Of a stretch of 64,000 nt of DNA, positions 36,281 to 48,026 are shown in pieces (position 1 is the stretch's first letter; each line of letters starts with the position of its first letter). The translations under genes and the position numbers were made by a program. The notes under the pieces are model-generated. The model did not search any database. It was given only the letters and a program-made list of their open reading frames with translations, and was not told the origin of the DNA. The DNA lies in the NCBI RefSeq assembly GCF_905475345.1, contig NC_066586.1:8159400-8223399 (forward strand). Reading direction: 5' to 3'. This DNA comes from Vespula vulgaris (lineage: Eukaryota > Arthropoda > Insecta > Hymenoptera > Vespidae).

Positions 36281-38160
36281 TATATTTTGTTATTACGTTA
36301 TGTATATATTAAAATGTTATCTTTATTTACAACTTTATTGACGATAATGTAACGACTATTTATATCATAACATTTTTAAAATCGATAAAATAACGATTGT
36401 CTTACGTTCTGTAATGTATCGAACGATATTTATTAGATACATAAGCGATGATACGTATCTTTATATCAACCATTATAATCGGAGTTTTATACTTTATTTT
36501 TCAGATGTTTCATAAAAAAAAGATCAAAGAATGTTAGATCGCATAACGGTCCATAGAAAATTAATAGGACCGACTCTTTCTACTTAATAATTTAAAAACG
36601 GTCGATTTAATGTTTTTGCCATTAATGTATAATTCATAATTCATGATTGTTATATTAAACTTTTTCTGTAAATAAAGTTAAAATTTGCTTATTATAAGAG
36701 AGGAATATTTTTTTTCAATATTTAAATTAAAATATCTCTTAAAACAATAATTTTTCGACATATATATGGATTAATACTCTTTTATTATAATGAATGCTAA
36801 CGCGTTAGATAAAATATGATTCCACATAAAACAGAAAACAAATTTAATTTTCACATGACTTTTACGCGTTCATTTACAAAAAAAAATTTGTAACATCAGA
36901 ATATGCTCTCCTCGAAGCCATTCAATTTTTGTATGAAATATATTTTGCTACGATTAATAATGGTAATAAATAAATCAAAATGTTAATATCAGATAAAATT
37001 TTGTATAATTTTTGAATATAAAAATTATCATTACTGAAAGAAGACTTGCATGTTACTAGTATAGTTATGTATTAATACATACTATTTATTTTCAAAATAG
37101 TTGATTATACAATGGTCATTAATACGTACTCTTTAATTTAGAATCTTGCATTTTGATGGTATGTGTGAGATATATAAAATGTGTGTGTTGATATATATAT
37201 TATGCTTGTTTTAAATATAGTTGATAAATAGACAGATAATACATCTTCTATACATGATTTTATTTTTAACTAAGTAAAACTAAATCATTTTTATTTATAT
37301 GATCAATATTTTTATTAATTAACGATAAGTATTTTCTATAATAAAATAAATAATTAAGTGTCAAGATTGCATTAAGGTTGCAGCATTTATATTACGTACT
37401 AATATTCCATTTAAAATATTGAGCAAATGTTTAAAAATACTGATACTAATAAAGAATAATCTAGGATTAGATTACCATATATTTTCTATTTGAAAGTCTC
37501 TGGATTTTTATGAAGGATTTGAAAATTTTATAATTTTCGACATTATATCTATACTTTGTTATAACTCTGGAGTCTAATCAATATCAAATAGTACAAAAGA
37601 TTTTGCATTTTTCGAAATATTAAATTTTATTAAATTCAGAACGACACTTGAATACGCGTTTTAACATATATCTATTATAACAGCCAGACTAACAAAAAAA
37701 AAAACTAGTTCTAATTTGGTGTTTTGGAAATTAAACCTATCTCTAAATATATTTAACGCGCTGATTTCCAAAATAGCATTGGTTTCACTGTATCAGCTCT
37801 AGTTCTCGAGATATGGCACAGATATTAATATGCAGAAATTATAATTTAATAATAGAATGTGTACTTATAATCATAATTTTTCAGAACGAAAATGAAACGT
37901 TGCGAATCATTGGTGTAAATTCAATTCTAGACTCTGGTATGATCGATTTTTGTTTATAGAAATATAAATCATACAATTATAGATCTTGAATTTTTATGGA
38001 CAAACTGTTGAATTAGCATACAAGATTGTTATGCCATATTTCTGAAACCATAGTTGATAGGATAAAATTGTTGATATTTTTATAAACAGCGCCCTAAATA
38101 TAGATTTAATTTTTTAGGTACTACAATTTATATCGAATAATGTCATTTATTATACATATG

Positions 38161-38247
38161 TACATACATACATACATACATACATACATACATACATACA
38201 TACATACATACATACATACATACATACATACATACATACATACATAG

Positions 38248-38322
<75 letters not shown>
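38161..38322. repeat. TACA tetranucleotide plus TA compound microsatellite
   Basis: About 21 TACA units (38,161-38,246) run into about 37 TA units (to 38,322). It is one of the longest simple repeats in the window. Confidence 0.97.
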
Positions 38323-38325
<3 letters not shown>

Positions 38326-38484
38326 TATACTATTAAACGAATAATTTTTGTATATTTGTGTTTTCAGATTTCGATTGAGTTAAATCTCAATTTTAGGAAA
38401 ATTCATTTAAACAGTTAAATAACTAGTTAAAACATATGTAAATGATCTTTTCATTTTACACAATGTAGTTGGCGTGGCGTGACA

Positions 38485-38614
38485 AACTTCACAATGTGCG
38501 GTACGATATTCGTCGAACTTCATATGGCTACTTTAACGAAAGGTCAATGAACTTCACAATACACTGTACGATATCCGCCGAATTTCATATGGTTTTCTTA
38601 ACTCTGAAATATAA
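38485..38614. repeat. 65-bp tandem duplication
   Basis: AACTTCACAAT begins at 38,485 and 38,550. Each copy continues through GTACGATAT, CG-CGAA and TTCATATGG. It is a small CpG-containing island inside the AT-rich desert, bounded by the compound TACA-TA repeat and a TATTTATA array. Confidence 0.8.
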
Positions 38615-40235
38615 CGCTGTGTATATATATCTAACAAAAATTAAGATGTTATATCAAATATTTTATTTATATATGTTATATTTGATTTTATATTTATATT
38701 TATGTTAAATATATATATTTATATTATTTATAGATTCTTATATTATTTATAATTATGTATATTATTATACTTTTTTTATATTTATATGGAAAATGTATTA
38801 TCAAATATACATGTAATGTATGTACATATAAATATATTTATAAATATATTTCTATTCATATTTATATTTATACATTTATAAATATATTTATATGTACATA
38901 TATTACATATATATTTGTTTATACATTTTTCTTTATAATCCTACAATTTGAATCTTTAAGTGAAAATAAGAGAATTATAATTTAAAAGAGAATCATTGAT
39001 TAGAACGAATAACTGCTCGAGGCATTAAAATAAAACTGCATAATTCTTGAATTCTTGAATTCTTTGAGTGCCTTGATCGTCCACAGATTAGAATAGTCCT
39101 TTATTTTTATTTTGTTATTTTTGATAATAAAGAGTTATAAAACATGAAAGATAAAATTCAGTCAAGGGTACAATTGTTTCATTTAAAGTCGAATATATTA
39201 ATCGTTCGATATGTTTTATTTATTGATTTTGACATATTACCGCGAATATATCATTTAAATAAACACGAAATTTCGCATAAAAGTTTTATTCTCTGTTGTT
39301 GATAAAAAAATATAATTTATTACAGGAAGAAGATTAGAAATTTCACAATAGGGTGTTAGGTTTTAAAATAGGGATGTATTTATTCAATGTCATGCTGCTT
39401 AAGTACTATGTTAATTTCTTTAATTAACGGTTTTATCGACGTTAATATCGATGTTTTTTGGCACGTAAACTTATCATACGTTATAGAGAATTTCCTAGGT
39501 ACTATGATTATGGCACGAAGCAAAAAGAGACTATATACCAAAGAGGTTCTCATAAACTATGACTGAAGAGAATAATTATCCGCAATAAGTCTTTTTAGAG
39601 AATTACGACATGTTACGTGCAGTCTTATCATTTTATATTATATCATTTGGTTATTTATATACGATAGTAGTAATAATTGTTATTATCATTGACAATAATT
39701 GAAATCTTTCCGTCTCCTCTTAGTATACAAAACAAGTATATGAATTATGTACTTGAAAAGATACTAGTTAGTTATATGTAGAAAATTATGGAAAAATAAT
39801 TATATATAAAGTATTTACAATTGAAGTCACTTCTTTCCTTATTCTTTTTACTATAATTTAATTTTTTATACGTAGTTTAAAACAAAGTTTAAAAAATTTT
39901 TCAAACAATTAATTTTTGTTCGAATTGTATTATTAATTGATTTACATGTTCTGTATTGGAAAGTAAATTCATTTTATTTAAACGTTAATTTGTTGATACA
40001 GGATATATTTAAACATTAAAAATAAATAAAGAAATCAGTACACTTTCTGATATTGCTAAATAGATGTGCAATATCATTTATTTTGTATATATTTGCAATA
40101 AGATTATATACTTATCTAATATATTTTTTTATTAACAATTTTAGGTAGACATCATTGAATTAACTATGGTTAATTGCAATCGTGTTTTGTATAGATCATT
40201 TATACATTAATTACTATTCGAAATTATTAATTTCA

Positions 40236-40238
<3 letters not shown>

Positions 40239-40285
<47 letters not shown>
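40239..40285. repeat. TA microsatellite
   Basis: About 23 AT units flanked by TTTCATTCAT on the left and TTTCGTTCAT on the right. Confidence 0.95.
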
Positions 40286-40288
<3 letters not shown>

Positions 40289-43200
40289 TCGTTCATATAA
40301 AAATATGGAATCTCTAATAGACGCTTCTATCATTTTTATTCGAATTTCTAAATACAAGGAGAAAATGTTAAACATATGCTTTTAATTAAATTTTATTTCT
40401 TATGCTTATTAAAATTTCATATATTTTTGAAATGTTCTGAAAACTTTTCATATCTGTTAAAATCTAAGTATTTTTATCATTTATCATTATATTAATAAAT
40501 GTTATATTGCTATTGTAATAATATATAGTTATTTATTAAATGTTTAAGATTATATTGTTGCACGTCTAAACGTTTTACTTTTTTTTATTATACTTTGCAT
40601 GGACTTAGTCCCTTATAAAGTTTCTATATCGATAAACATAATAAAAAATTATATAAGAATATAATTTTATTCATTGCACTTTTATAATTTATTTATTTTT
40701 CTATAAAATGATTCTTTACAAATATATTATAATGAGAGTGCATATAAAATTGCATCAAATTGACTATTGAAAAATGAGTGTCAAATTTAGTAATTGTTAA
40801 CAAGTTTGTTTAGACAGAATAATATTTAATTAATTTAAAACAATTTAAAATATAACTATTGGTATAGTATATCCATAAGTGTTGCCTTATAATGCATATA
40901 TATTTTCAAGATTTACGATGCTTTTACGCTTATGTTTGGGAGCTGTAGTATAATTATTTTAAAACCGTGAACGTTAAGATTAGCATTAAAATTTAACTCG
41001 AAGTCTAGCAAACATAGCATAATTCGAAAGTTGGTTTATTATTCACTGTGATATAATAATTAAAATCATTTTATATTAATAGATTAATTTCTAATATATT
41101 TTTGATTACTTTAAGTTAATTTAGCTGTCAAATTTTTAATTATTTCTCATTGAAAATGTTATCAATTTTGATCTTTTAATTATCTGACAAATATTTTAAA
41201 ATAACAAATTATATTCTGCGCAATCAAACATTTTTATAAGAATTGTAAAATGTATATATATATATATATATTATTGAGTTACAATAAAAAATATTACTTT
41301 AAAAGTAATCGTTTTCATGACTATGATAAATATTAATAATAGTTGGAAATATATGTGAACCATTACATTTTAGAGATCATAGAACAATAAATTATAAAAC
41401 GTTTTTATAAAATATATTTGATATATATTCTGAATATTTCAAATGTATTTAAACAGATAATGTAAAAATTGAATTAATATTTCAATAACATAAAAATTAT
41501 ATGAGTTAAGATAAATGTTTTAAATTAAGACATTTAAATATTTCGAGTAGAGCAGATTCTCGAAAAGAAACTTTGAAATAAAAATTATTTGATTTTAGAA
41601 GGCAAATATAACAGAATTATTTCTTTCTAATTCGATGGATGTTTTCAAGATCATTTCAAGGTCAATTTTATTTCTTTAAATAGAAACCTATAACTTTTGT
41701 AACGGTATAACGCAAGTATAATACTACCGAGTTAATGGCTATATATTACGATGCGTTTCAAGATTCCATCTCTTCTTCCGTCAATTTCAGTTAAATATTA
41801 CTGTTATTTTTAAAAAACGTAGTGAACTGCGATACGTTTCAACGATTTCTATTTAAAAATTATTTCTCAGAATAATTTTCTCCAATAATTTTTCCTCGTG
41901 CAATTATCACAAAATACGTGTCGATTAAATAAACGAATAATTTTCTAAAATCGATTATTTTCTTATTATCATATTACAATTCCAATAGTATTATCAATCA
42001 ATATTACATATACGAAAAAGTAATTAAAGTTTTACGTTAATGAAAAATAATATATCTACGTTATATCTTCTTTTTTTTATTCAATCTAATAGCGTCTAGT
42101 ACCTTTTCGATTTTATCATATTAATGTCCGCGAGCTTTAGAGAATTTTCGTGAGAACGGGCTTAAGTCAAGGGTCCTGAATAAAATTAGTTGATAACGTG
42201 CGGGCGAGGAAGGAACATAGAGTCGAAAGGTCAGGTTCGATCGAGGAGCAAAGAGCAACGATGAGTCGTAAGGGTCGATCCAGGTGGAAGAGGGAAAGTC
42301 GTAGGGATCAAGGGACTGTCGATGCCGTCTCTTTAGGATCCTTCACTCAATCTTTCTCTCTCACACATACACACATACTTACTTTTTCCTTTCATTTCGG
42401 TAAGCTTAGCATTTTTCATTGATCCTTCGTAAAAACCATGCGAATAGTTATAATTAATCTTAGTAAACTTTCTTACGAGTCACGATCGATACGTACAAAC
42501 GTTGTTTCGTTATATAGGAAAAAAAAAAAGTAAAGAAACTAAAAACATTCGCTTTGTTATATATTTTGTATACATTCGTTTTCACCAAGCCAGAGATGCG
42601 TATCGCCAGTGTTTCCGGTCTAAGGTGGGTCAACGTTGTTTACCTCAGACGTTCTTCTCTGTTTCGTTCTTTTGCTCGCTCGTGCAGTACACGAATTATC
42701 TTGTTCTTTTCCTACCCCATAATTCGAGTCTCGCGAGCACCTTTGTGCGGTCCGCTTCGGGTTCGCGTGTACGCCAACTGTCGTTTACCTCAAAGATTCT
42801 GCGTGGAACCGTTTATCGTTTGGCTGTGAAAGAGGAAAGAAAAGAGATAAAGGAAGACGGAGAACAACATTGATGTATACAAACCAAAACAGAGGAAGGT
42901 ACGTAGGATTGTAAAAAGAAGAAAAAGTAAAAAAGACAACAACAAAAACAAAAAAGAACAATTAGGTAATTTTCATCTTTATAGATTACTCAACATTCAT
43001 GAAAGAGTACGTGTTTTTCTAATTCTATCGATTTGATTGATGTGATCAAAATTAATTGGATCCATCGGGTAATAATAAAAAAAAGTTTTGACTTTGAAAA
43101 TGATCAATTGCCAGGTGGATTCAATACGTTCGCGTAAAAAAAAAAAAACTGCAAGGTGTACGTTTTTAACAGAAGAGAAATAAAACTTATTGCGATTTCT

Positions 43201-43682
43201 TCAAGATAACATTATATTCGTTTATTTCTTTTATTTGTAATATGCGTATTGTAAATTCTTCTAATTCTTTTCTCCATCCTTTATATTAAGATCCGTTCTT
43301 GAGAGAAAAATATACGTTAATTAAGCTTCATAAAAATTAAATGGAGAGATGGTCGCAAAGATTCATGCTCGTTTTTCGTATCTAAATTTCAAGGAAGATC
43401 AATCGTGGTACTTTGGCCTAGCACTCTTCGAATGCTTACGTTTCTTCATAAATATGCATATTATTAACTGTTACGTCTTCGAGAGGTCGGCACTCGTTCG
43501 TAAGGAAATGAAGGGAATGAATATTTATTCGAAAGGTACGAAAGGCGCCGGTCTGTTCTCCGTTAAATTTCCCTCTCCTTCTTTTTTCGTATACCTTTGC
43601 ATCAACCCTTTTTATTCGCAGACATTGCACTCATATACAGTAAGAAGCAATTATCGTGACTGGTGGAAATATTTCTTCACTC

Positions 43683-43691
<9 letters not shown>

Positions 43692-43728
<37 letters not shown>

Positions 43729-43749
43729 AAACACACATACACACACACG
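43692..43749. repeat. CT then CA microsatellite
   Basis: A (CT)n tract followed directly by a (CA)n tract. Confidence 0.9.
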
Positions 43750-46023
43750 CAATTCACTCATTCTTTCAAATTTATTTTTTAATATAAGAATACTTTCGAA
43801 CGAGATAAATAAAACAAGAAATGGAGCGTATATTTTATTTCTCTCTTCCTACCTCACACTAACTAATATAATTATTTAACAATAATATTGAAATACACAT
43901 CTTTCGAAACAACCATGGTCAAGATAATATTATTATGAATTTAGAAAAATTAACAGAAAGGATCTAGCATTTTTATTTTCTCAATAAACGAACAAATATT
44001 AGCGTCGTATTACTGTAATCGCACAATATTAAATTTTTCTCTTAAATAATACACACGCCATTGTGCAATGAAATAATATTTAAATACAAAGAAATATAAA
44101 TAATATTGAAAAAGAATTGGGAATAAATGAAAGGATTATCCCTACGAGTATTATTATGATTTTTTACTGTACCTATACAGAGGATACTACGCAACGGAGC
44201 TCTTGGTTCAAAGAAGGAGAAGGAGGAGGAGAAGGAGGAGGGTTCTTGGGTGCATGGCCCATTAAGAGGGAGAGAGGAAGAGAACGGCTCGAAAGCTCCG
44301 TTCCGTTTCGTTCGTAAAGGAAGATCGCGAATTCGCAGCTGTCGCTCTCAGCACCTGCCTGCCTCCGTCGCGATCAATCCCTCCTCGTTTCTTCTTTCTC
44401 CTTCGTACCTTCGTTCCTTTCTTCGTCGGTGTGTACGCAGGTTGGCCAGTTGCGCGGGTGTGAGTGGCGTAGGATTTTAGCGTGCTTACCTGCAGCCTGC
44501 ATCCTCGCACGCACCTACCTACCTACGATTTACTGGCATGTGCCGTAAAAAGAAAAAGAGAGATAGAGAGAAAGAGAAAATTGTAGATGTAGTTGGATCA
44601 AATATTTTTTATTGCATATTTATTTAAGTGTCATACCTATGAAATCAATGCATTTTACGATTTATATTTTTATATTTTTATACGATCTTACGCGATGATT
44701 TTCTTCTTGTAAAATTGTTATTTTATACTGATCTTATTTATTTATTTATTTATTCTTTTTTATGCGATCAACGCATACGCGTTATAGAGAATTGTAATTA
44801 TTACTAATCAAATCGATCGTTATTTATTTTTATTATTGTTGTTATTACAAATGATTGTATTAGAAAGGCTTTGTACAAATCGATTTATCATAAACATCGC
44901 GTCAATTTTGATTAATAATTATAAAAAAATTTTGAAAATTATAAAGAAATTTTGATTAATAAATTATAACCATAGGTTAAAAAATATCGATGATCGTGAG
45001 TTCGTGAAAAAGATCATAGATAAGCCAATCCTTTTTCGAAGTTATACTGTACGAGATAACCCCTCGATGAAGCTTCTTTTAATGATACATCAGAGAGGAG
45101 ATGTCGGGGCAGGAAATCTTTAATCGTTGAGTCACCCTATGCGGAAGAAAATGGCGATGGGGCGACGCAGTATTCGCACGAACTTTTTCGTATTCGGAGG
45201 CTAACTTTCCCTCCCGTCTTTCATTATGCGACTGCGTGATACGCATAAAATATATTTGTACTTATCGAAATCTATCGAAGGGTCCAAGTCTTCGTTCAAT
45301 TTCGTTCTTTTGTCTTCCATTCGATTAAGAAATTCGTCTCTTATGACTTCCACGACGGTCAAGGAATAATTACATTTTTATTTTTATATTCGTTCAACGT
45401 AACGAGGAATCGACGAAGAAAAAGATTTTTCATTTTTCCAAACGACTTACCCGTTACGTAACGTTTACTTTTCTCGTAGCATCGTGATTCTCGAAACTTT
45501 TCCGCTTCGTTCTCCCATACGACATTTTATCGATTTGCATTCTTATTTGGCAAACATCCGCTTCGCATTTTCGTGAGACCGCCAAATCGAGGACGATCGA
45601 GAAAAAGCTGGATACCCCTTAAAAATTCCTTCCATCCGTTTGCTGCTTTGGGATTTCTTCACCTTTCAAGCAGTTTAACAGAATTTATCGTCTTTCAGAA
45701 CAAACATTTTATACCGAGTATTATTCTAAAAATTCGATAATAAATTCAGTAAGTTGAAATAACGTCGATGTTGCACCTTGGTATCGAGCAATCTTATTGA
45801 TTCGTCATTTTTTTACTTGTCTAGTTGTAACATAGTTACAAAGTAAACAGTACGTAATGTGTCAATGTTTATAGACCCTATCGATATCTCTGAATACAAG
45901 CTCTCATTTCTGCGGGCAAAAGTTCGAAGAATTCAAGTTCAACCGATATCGCGTCTTTTTGAAATCATCGTAACATTCTTATCGCGAGAAATATCATTTC
46001 AATGACGTATTACCAATCATGTT

Positions 46024-46051
46024 GCGTACACGTACACGCGTACACGTGCAC
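46024..46051. other. 28-bp perfect alternating purine-pyrimidine tract
   Basis: Every base alternates purine and pyrimidine, with ACGCGT and ACGTGC units. Such tracts can adopt left-handed Z-DNA; that they do so here is inference. Confidence 0.7.
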
Positions 46052-46790
46052 TTAACATCAACTACACGTTTAAAGCGTTTTCTGTGCTAAAAAAAAAAAA
46101 GAAAAAAAAAAAGAAAAATAGAAAAGAGAAAAGAAATTAATTTCATCGTATCAAAGAGATAACACTTCCTTTGGATCTCTTTTTTTTTCTTTTCCATTGA
46201 ACGGATGTTATACAAGTATTATCTCTATTATTTATTTAATAATGTAACTTACTTACCATCGTGCTTACAATCTATCGTTGTTTCTATTATCTATTTATTG
46301 GCTTTTTTTTATAAAAGTAATTTTTTTTGTCATGTTTAAACCCACATAACGTTTTCTTTCTTAATAAATATTTTCTCTCCCTCTCCCTCTCTCTCTCTCT
46401 CTCTTTTATGATAAAAGCAACCATAAGAAAATTGTGCGCACATGTCGCGCGACAAGGCGCGAGCGGGATGTCGTTCACCTTTTTTCCTCGCGTGAATCAG
46501 TCCTGCGAAGGCTGGAGGTAAGGTGGCGGACCATCTGCCTTTTGGATCGTGGCTCTCTGCGGGCCGAAAAGAGGGACGTATAAAAATCAGGTCCGAAAGC
46601 ATTACCCAGCTGGCACGCGTCTACCTCGCAGCCATTATCGTTAAACAGGATCACAACGCGAGGAGACTCCACGGGACTTCTCCTTCTTCTCCTTCTTCGT
46701 TTGCTTCTTCTTCGGCTTTCTTACCCTCTTCTTGCTTCTTTCTCTCTCTTTCTTTCTTTCTCTTATTCCCTCTCTTTCCTCCTCTCTTTC

Positions 46791-46793
<3 letters not shown>

Positions 46794-46850
<57 letters not shown>
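46794..46850. repeat. CT microsatellite
   Basis: About 28 uninterrupted CT units within a longer pyrimidine-rich stretch from 46,680 to 46,865. Confidence 0.95.
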
Positions 46851-46855
<5 letters not shown>

Positions 46856-47218
46856 CTTTTCTTTCCAGCTCGTGCTCGTTTTGTTGGGCAGAAGCACCTG
46901 CCGCCACCATCGCGTCCCGGTATTTTCATCCCGACGCGATGCGCCTTCGGCAAGACAAACATTCTCTTCGTTCAACATGCTCGAAAATCCGAGGATCAAC
47001 GATCTCTCGATCTTTCTCTTTATTTTATTTTTATTCTATTTTACTTTTTTCCTCCGATCTTTCGTTTACATCTTGGAAATCTGTAAGATTTTTATTGTAC
47101 CAACGCTTTTAAAAGGTTTCAAAGATTAGAGACCAGTCGTTGCGTAATTTAAATAATAATTGGAGCAAACGTCTTTGATTCCTGTTAGAAACACGATCTC
47201 GAGATTGTCATTCTTTTC

Positions 47219-47271
47219 ATTTCTTTTCTTTTCTTTTCTTTTCTTTTCTTTTCTTTTCTTTTCTTTTCTTT
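47219..47271. repeat. TTTTC pentanucleotide repeat
   Basis: About ten TTTTC units, followed by degenerate TTTCC and TTCTC units. Confidence 0.95.
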
Positions 47272-47602
47272 CCTTTGCTTTCCTTTCCTTCTCTTCTCTT
47301 TTCTTTTCTCTTCTTTTGGCTCATTATACATTCCCAGTTCGTTTCTTCGAACGATCGACAGATCGTTAGACGAGAAAGATAACGACGATGTCTAGGCGCG
47401 TCGTCCTAACAGATGCTCCCGGCTGATCACCGCACGGAAAGCCAGTCGATGTAATAATAACGGCTCGCCTAATTGGAATATCGTTAATCTTCATTGTGTT
47501 TCCTAGCTAGTCCGTAGTGCTTTAGTGCGTAGAAGTTTATGGAGTCGAGCAATAAGGACGAATTGAAGGAGCGGCTTCTTTGTGTTGTGCTAGGAATCTA
47601 AT

Positions 47603-47646
47603 CCTTCCTTCCTTCCTTCCTTCCTTCCTTCCTTCCTTCCTTCCTT
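47603..47646. repeat. CCTT tetranucleotide repeat
   Basis: About eleven perfect units. Confidence 0.95.
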
Positions 47647-47910
47647 TCGTGGCCTAAATCCTGCTAATGATCTCGCGCGAATATCTTAAAAAGAAGAAGA
47701 GAAAAAAGAGAAGAAGAAAAAAAGAAACTCGAAGAAGCCGTGCTAGCGCCACTAATGACAGGACCCTCTTTCTCTTTCTATCTTTTTCTCTCTTATATCC
47801 ACGAAAGGAACGAGACACGATTCTTTCTGTGAGGTGCAAGCCGACACGAAATTGCGGTTTGGTATGGACCCAACTCTTCTCGAAATCTCCGATTAACGAC
47901 GAGCTGCCCC

Positions 47911-47917
47911 TTCTTTT

Positions 47918-47948
<31 letters not shown>

Positions 47949-48026
47949 CTCTCTCTCTCTTTCTCCATCTTTCGAGAGAGATAGAGACAGAGAGAAAGAG
48001 AGAGGGAGAGAGAGAGGGAGAAAAAA
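47911..48026. repeat. Inverted CT/GA microsatellite pair
   Basis: A CT-rich arm (47,911-47,966) is followed after a few bases (CATCTTTC) by a GA-rich arm (47,975-48,026). The arms are largely complementary and could form a long hairpin or triplex. Confidence 0.85.

Larger units (their letters stand above)
34301..42100. other. AT-rich gene desert
   Basis: A sharp rise in A+T begins at about 34.2 kb and ends at about 42.1 kb. Stop codons are dense in all frames and no exon is visible. It contains TA repeats at 36,224-36,280 and 40,239-40,285, a long TACA-TA compound repeat at 38,161-38,322, and degenerate TATTTATA arrays at 38,640-38,935. Possible decayed transposon pieces lie near 35,930-36,180 and 37,690-38,060. 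GA/CT microsatellites, common on both sides, are absent here. Confidence 0.7.

Noticed and set aside
42198..42422. Plus-strand 74-codon frame ending near TTTCG|GTAAGC
   Set aside because: Arg/Ser-rich translation followed by a CT/CA tract; the donor match is ordinary and no partner exon is visible.
45450..45600. Minus-strand donor-like CGG|GTAAGTCG
   Set aside because: Every ATG-initiated frame upstream stops before the donor, so it is not a coding exon end.
46523..47129. Several overlapping plus- and minus-strand open frames of 90-187 codons
   Set aside because: They all span the CT tract at 46,794-46,850, give Ser/Leu or Arg/Glu runs, and are open in several frames at once; no domain or splice structure supports them.
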